NCBI RefSeq assembly: GCF_026278245.1
Contig: NZ_CP111079.1
Span: forward strand, 1,614,501 to 1,678,500
DNA: 64,000 nt
From: Pontibacter kalidii
GTDB taxonomy: Bacteria > Bacteroidota > Bacteroidia > Cytophagales > Hymenobacteraceae
Direction: 5' to 3'
Below the pieces are notes generated by a model. The model did no database searches, was not told where the DNA came from, and was given only the letters and a program-made list of their open reading frames with translations. Shown here piece after piece: positions 60,379 through 64,000 of the stretch. A program made the position numbers and the translations under genes. The stretch's first letter is position 1. Each line of letters starts with the position of its first letter.

Positions 60379-62217
60379 TTAAAATCTTCTTTTACGGAAT
60401 CCGCCACCGCCGCCGCTTCTTCTATCACCGTCACGGTCACGGTCTCCACCGCCGCTACGACGATCTCTGAAACCACCGCGATCACCACCGTAACCTCCGC
60501 GGTCTCCACCTCGGTCACGATCGCCGCCACGGAATCCGCCGCCACCTCTACGGCCGCCTCTGTCCCGGTCACGGTCGCCGCCGCCACCAAAGCCAAAGTC
60601 TTCACCGCCTTCTTTCGGGCCGGAGCCTTTCTTCTGCGACTTCTCCACGATTACCAAACGGCCATCATATTCCACGCGTCCGATGCTCTCCACAATTTCT
60701 GCGGTATACTCGGTTGGCACTTCTACAAAGCTGAACTTGTCATACAGATCGATATCGCCTACGCGTCCTTCCGGGATGCTCGAGTTCTGCGCCAGCAGGT
60801 CGATCAGGTCGCGTGGGTGCACGCGGTCTTTCTTACCGATAGTGATAAACAGGCGGTCCATCCCTTCTTTTACTGCGCTCAGGCCTTTTTCGGCCTCGGC
60901 GCCCTTCTCTTTCACCTTCTGCTCTTTCAGGCTCATTTTCAGGAGCGCTGCAGCCACATCAAGCGGCGTAAAGCCTTCCGTTTCATTCACGAAACGCTCA
61001 ATGCGCGCCACGTGCTTGGCCAGGTGGCCTTTTTCGAGCACTTCCTTCACTTTATCGAAGAAAATATTCGTGCGGATCTCGTTTACGTCTTCCAGGCTAG
61101 GCACCTGCTGCAGCACAATCTTGGCCTTGGTATAGCGCATGATGTCCTTCAGCTTGTACCCGTCTGAGCGGCCACCCACAAAGGAGAAAGCCTTGCCAGA
61201 CTTGCCGGCGCGGCCGGTACGGCCAATACGGTGTACGTACGATTCTTCGTCCTGCGGCAGGTCGTAATTAAACACAGCCTCCACATTCTCCACGTCCAGT
61301 CCACGGGCAGCCACGTCTGTAGCCACCAGTATCTCCAGCGTACCGTTACGGAACTTGTTCATCACGGCCGTGCGCTGGTTCTGGTTCAGGTCACCGTGCA
61401 GGGCATCGGAGAAGTAGCCGCGGGCCTGCAGCCCACTTACCAGGTCATCTACCATCCGCTTCGTGTTACAGAAGATGATCACCGACTTCATGTTATACAT
61501 GTCCAGCAGGCGGGACAATACCTCCTGCTTGGCGCTGTTACGCACCTCAAAATAGGCCTGGTCAATGTTGGTCACTGTCAGCTCCTGGTGCACTACTTTT
61601 ACGAGCACAGGATCGGTCTGGTAACGCTTGGTCATCTCCATGATCGGCTTCGACATGGTCGCCGAGAAGAAGATCGTCTGGCGATTTTCCGGGATGCGCT
61701 CCAGCACATACTCGATATCCTCACGGAAGCCCATGTCCAGCATTTCGTCCGCTTCGTCCAGTATGATTTTCTTTACGCCGTCGAGCACCAGGGTGCCGCG
61801 GTTGATGTGGTCCATCACGCGACCCGGTGTGCCGATCACGATCTGAACCCCCTGCTTGAGGGCGCGCAGCTGGCGGTCATAGCTCTGGCCACCGTAGATC
61901 GGTACCACGCTGATGCCTGGCTTATACTTGGCGAGTTTCTGAATCTCACCGGATACCTGAATGGCCAGCTCACGCGTAGGGCAAAGAATAAGCGCCTGCA
62001 CACGTCTGTCGTTCGGGTCAATTGTTTCAATGGTTGGGATGCCGAAAGCGGCGGTTTTGCCAGTGCCTGTCTGGGCCTGGCCGATGATGTCTTTTCCTTC
62101 TAAAACAACCGGGATTGCTTGTGTCTGGATGGGGGAGGCTTCTTCGAAACCCATGTCAGCGATAGCACGCTGCACTTCCGGCGAAAGCGGAAGCTCTTCA
62201 AATCTGATTTTGTTCAT
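60379..62217 (-). CDS. DEAD-box RNA helicase with RGG-rich tail
   Basis: This 612-residue helicase shows motif I AQTGTGKT, motif II DEAD, motif III SAT and motif VI HRIGRTGRAG, with the Q motif near residue 33. A DbpA-like RNA-binding domain (about 475-545) and a tail of RGG/RDRD repeats (about 555-612) follow the core. It unwinds RNA in ribosome assembly or RNA decay, often in the cold (CsdA/DeaD-like). The long AT-rich upstream region (62218-62875) could carry a long 5' leader, as in cold-induced helicases. Confidence 0.93.
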   Translation of the reverse strand: MNKIRFEELPLSPEVQRAIADMGFEEASPIQTQAIPVVLEGKDIIGQAQTGTGKTAAFGIPTIETIDPNDRRVQALILCPTRELAIQVSGEIQKLAKYKPGISVVPIYGGQSYDRQLRALKQGVQIVIGTPGRVMDHINRGTLVLDGVKKIILDEADEMLDMGFREDIEYVLERIPENRQTIFFSATMSKPIMEMTKRYQTDPVLVKVVHQELTVTNIDQAYFEVRNSAKQEVLSRLLDMYNMKSVIIFCNTKRMVDDLVSGLQARGYFSDALHGDLNQNQRTAVMNKFRNGTLEILVATDVAARGLDVENVEAVFNYDLPQDEESYVHRIGRTGRAGKSGKAFSFVGGRSDGYKLKDIMRYTKAKIVLQQVPSLEDVNEIRTNIFFDKVKEVLEKGHLAKHVARIERFVNETEGFTPLDVAAALLKMSLKEQKVKEKGAEAEKGLSAVKEGMDRLFITIGKKDRVHPRDLIDLLAQNSSIPEGRVGDIDLYDKFSFVEVPTEYTAEIVESIGRVEYDGRLVIVEKSQKKGSGPKEGGEDFGFGGGGDRDRDRGGRRGGGGFRGGDRDRGGDRGGYGGDRGGFRDRRSGGGDRDRDGDRRSGGGGGFRKRRF

Positions 62218-62875
62218 CTAACTTTTTATAACTGATACTTCTGGAGGCAGCCTGCTAATCAACCATTCTCTGCACTTAAGAGAGCGACAAATAAAAAACA
62301 ACTAAGTAGCCAACAGTGTAGTAACCAGTTATCTGTAAATCAGACTGTATCCAAATCAAGCTGCAAATGTACTTACTTTATCCGACAATTACTAATATAT
62401 GCCGCAGTTTGCTATTATATATTAATTGCATCTCTCATCCAATCTTTTACCCTCAGAATCCGGCGATTTACTCAAAATTATAACGAAAATATGTATACTT
62501 AAATTATTGTTCTATATTACAGCTTATTTTAAAATAAATATTAAATAAAGGCAACTATAGATTCCTCAACCCGTAAAATCGGTATATTGACTCGCAAAAT
62601 AAGTATACTCACCACAGATTATACTTTACAATGAATTAATTTTACCCGGTCCGCGTAATATACTCACACAAGCCGAAAACTTTTAGTCATTTTAGCCAGC
62701 TGAGTCTTTATGCTTACCACACGGAATTGCACTGATAGCACTAGAATTTTAATCATAAACACATCTACGAAGCTGTAACAATAGCTTTTTGACCACTTAT
62801 GCTCTGTTTCAGAAGTTGTAAGTGAATAGTGGCAAAAAATATTAAAAATATCCCTAACCTCTTAAGCTTTACATT
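62218..62875. other. 658-bp AT-rich intergenic region
   Basis: This is the longest gap in the window, between the divergent helicase and the unrecognised gene at 62876. It is clearly more AT-rich than its surroundings. It holds at least three window-motif copies (about 62493, 62601, 62620) and an imperfect 21-bp tandem repeat at 62572-62613 (15 of 21 identical). No open frame, tRNA or known RNA was recognised. Confidence 0.6.
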
Positions 62876-63412
62876 ATGCTGCACTTCTCCAAAATTTCAA
62901 CAAAAGGCAAGGATTTTAACCTCATCGCATCAGGCGCGCTGGCCTTTAAGATCCACAACAAGATCCTCAAGGACGAATCATTCCACAAGGGAGCTAAGAT
63001 CAGCCGCAACATGCTGCTGGGCAGTGCGCCTGCCAAGGCCCTGAATGCCGACCGCCGCAACGTGTTTTATGTGATCCTGTCGGATGTGGACCGCACGAAT
63101 GTAGAGCAGCTTTGTCAGCTGATTGCTCAAGAGCGCAAGAAAGGCAGCTACGCCGTTTGCCAGGTAATTCCACTCTACTATAACGAGCCGTCGTTTAAAG
63201 CCCTGAAAACCCTGCGCCAGAATTTTGATGAGGTGATCGAGCTGAATAAGTTTAACCTGGGCAACAGCAAGGCGCTGATGAGCTCTGAGCAGCAGCGTTG
63301 CCTCATCACCGACTATTCCCTCTCCATGGCCCGAATCATGTACCACGTATGCGTGAAAGACTTTGCGGCTGTTGCCACCGAATCAAAAGGCGAGCTGGTG
63401 TACGCCGGCTAA
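62876..63412 (+). CDS. Unrecognised protein
   Basis: This is a 178-residue soluble protein with no signal peptide or membrane helix. I do not recognise a family. The N-terminus LHFSKISTKGKDFNLIASGA is followed by alpha/beta-looking segments (VFYVILSDVD about 63-72, YAVCQVIPLYYNEPSF about 92-107) and a helical end (SLSMARIMYHVCVKDFAAVA). Codon use is like that of neighbouring genes, and a strong terminator follows, so it is probably a real gene. Confidence 0.7.
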   Translation: MLHFSKISTKGKDFNLIASGALAFKIHNKILKDESFHKGAKISRNMLLGSAPAKALNADRRNVFYVILSDVDRTNVEQLCQLIAQERKKGSYAVCQVIPLYYNEPSFKALKTLRQNFDEVIELNKFNLGNSKALMSSEQQRCLITDYSLSMARIMYHVCVKDFAAVATESKGELVYAG

Positions 63413-63435
63413 GCATAGCTTACTAAAGAAATCTG

Positions 63436-63467
63436 AAGGCCTCTACCCGGTTTCGGGTAGAGGCCTT
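63436..63467 (+). terminator. Terminator after the unrecognised gene
   Basis: AAGGCCTCTACCCG (63436-63449) pairs exactly with CGGGTAGAGGCCTT (63454-63467), followed by TGTGTTT. Confidence 0.9.
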
Positions 63468-63581
63468 TGTGTTTATCTTGTTGTAACGCATGTAGTTATA
63501 CTTTATTTGCTAATAATATTAGCTTCGCACTTGATTGTTGAGCCGGCAAAGTAGTATCTTTAAAGTATAGCTACCACTGCC

Positions 63582-64000
63582 ATGCCATCCGTTTTTAAGA
63601 TATACTCCTCCTCTGCCGGCTCCGGCAAAACCTATAACCTGACGAAGGAATACTTAAAACTGGCCCTGCATACGGCCGATCCGGATTATTACCGCGGCAT
63701 ACTGGCCATCACCTTTACCAACGACGCCGCCGCCGAGATGAAGGAGCGTATTCTGGCCGCCCTCCGCAACTTTAACGACGGAGGGCTTTCTGAGCGAGAG
63801 CAGGAAAAAAGTGAGAACCTGCTGCGCCAGATCACGGAAGAACTACAGGAGGAGTACCCGGAGGAGCAGTTTGACCTGGAGGAGGTACGCCGACGCGCTG
63901 CCCTGCTTTTCCGCCAGATACTCTACAACTACTCCGACTTCAGTGTGAGCACCATTGACAGCTTCGTAAACAAGATCGTGCAGGCTTTTACACGTGAGCT
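63582..64000 (+). CDS. AddA/UvrD-like exonuclease-helicase, 5' part only
   Basis: The first 139 codons are in the window and the rest runs off the end. The N-terminus MPSVFKIYSSSAGSGKTYNL has Walker A (AGSGKT). ITFTNDAAAEMKERIL is helicase motif Ia, and STIDSFVNKIVQAFTREL is typical of AddA-like subunits of Bacteroidota double-strand-break repair helicase-nucleases. A -7-like box TATCTTTA lies at 63555-63562. The call is firm as UvrD/Rep superfamily; AddA type is likely. Confidence 0.85.
   Translation, partial: MPSVFKIYSSSAGSGKTYNLTKEYLKLALHTADPDYYRGILAITFTNDAAAEMKERILAALRNFNDGGLSEREQEKSENLLRQITEELQEEYPEEQFDLEEVRRRAALLFRQILYNYSDFSVSTIDSFVNKIVQAFTRE

Noticed and set aside
60352..61167. Plus-strand Ser/Thr/Val-rich frame that looks like a repeat protein
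   Set aside because: It is the complement of the RGG-rich tail of the helicase.
1..64000. TATACTT copies as ordinary promoter boxes
   Set aside because: Most copies lie inside genes in both directions. The phylum's box is TAnnTTTG, which TATACTTTG does not match in spacing.

Overview
The window looks like a chromosomal segment of an aerobic Bacteroidota bacterium of the order Cytophagales, most like Pontibacter or another Hymenobacteraceae. The evidence is a TonB receptor paired with a DUF4249 lipoprotein, a CcoN-CcoO fusion, an S46 dipeptidyl peptidase, DUF3127, RND pump genes with lipoprotein adaptors, and promoter-like boxes of the Bacteroidota type (TAnnTTTG). Placement at genus level is inference. 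No rRNA, tRNA or CRISPR array was seen.

Layout. 1-8.1 kb: 3' end of hemF, a PAP2 phosphatase, a TonB receptor with its DUF4249 partner, then minus-strand membrane proteins (ion channel with a zinc ribbon, DUF389, DUF2254). 8.1-20.1 kb: a microaerobic respiration block on the minus strand, in transcription order an FNR-like regulator, ccoI, ccoS, ccoNO, ccoQ, ccoP, ccoG, a FixH-family gene, a SafE-like gene, a tandem universal stress protein and a lone cNMP-binding domain. 20.2-39 kb: azurin-like lipoprotein, L,D-transpeptidase, M1 peptidase, ferritin-like protein, a cyanophycinase/isoaspartyl peptidase pair, DUF3127, PhoH, S46 and M19 peptidases and smaller genes. 39-45.6 kb: TetR regulator with a tripartite RND efflux operon. 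45.8-50.2 kb: copper nitrite reductase fused to cytochrome c, a NirV-like protein, SCO and an outer-membrane channel. 50.3-57.8 kb: subtilase, dienoyl-CoA reductase-like SDR, nuclease A inhibitor-like protein, CrtI-like oxidoreductase and other oxidoreductases. 57.9-60.1 kb: a gene broken by a frameshift and by a complete insertion sequence. 60.4-64 kb: DEAD-box helicase, an unrecognised protein, and the start of an AddA/UvrD-like nuclease-helicase.

How the parts work together. Five promoters (in front of the universal stress protein, ccoG, ccoNO, ccoI and nirK) carry two FNR-type boxes (TGAY-N4-RTCA) whose starts are exactly 22 bp apart. A -7-like box lies exactly 23 bp beyond the near box, weak at nirK. 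With the FNR-like regulator encoded in the same block, this reads as one oxygen-responsive regulon joining the high-affinity oxidase to nitrite reduction. The ccoI pair also fits a divergent promoter for an unannotated RNA of about 280 nt (19091-19367).

The second main signal is window-wide. The heptamer TATACTT/AAGTATA occurs about 104 times by hand count (about 8 expected by chance), and the nonamer TTTATACTT/AAGTATAAA about 45 times (about 0.5 expected), in genes and between them, on both strands. It behaves like a highly iterated or DNA-uptake-type motif.
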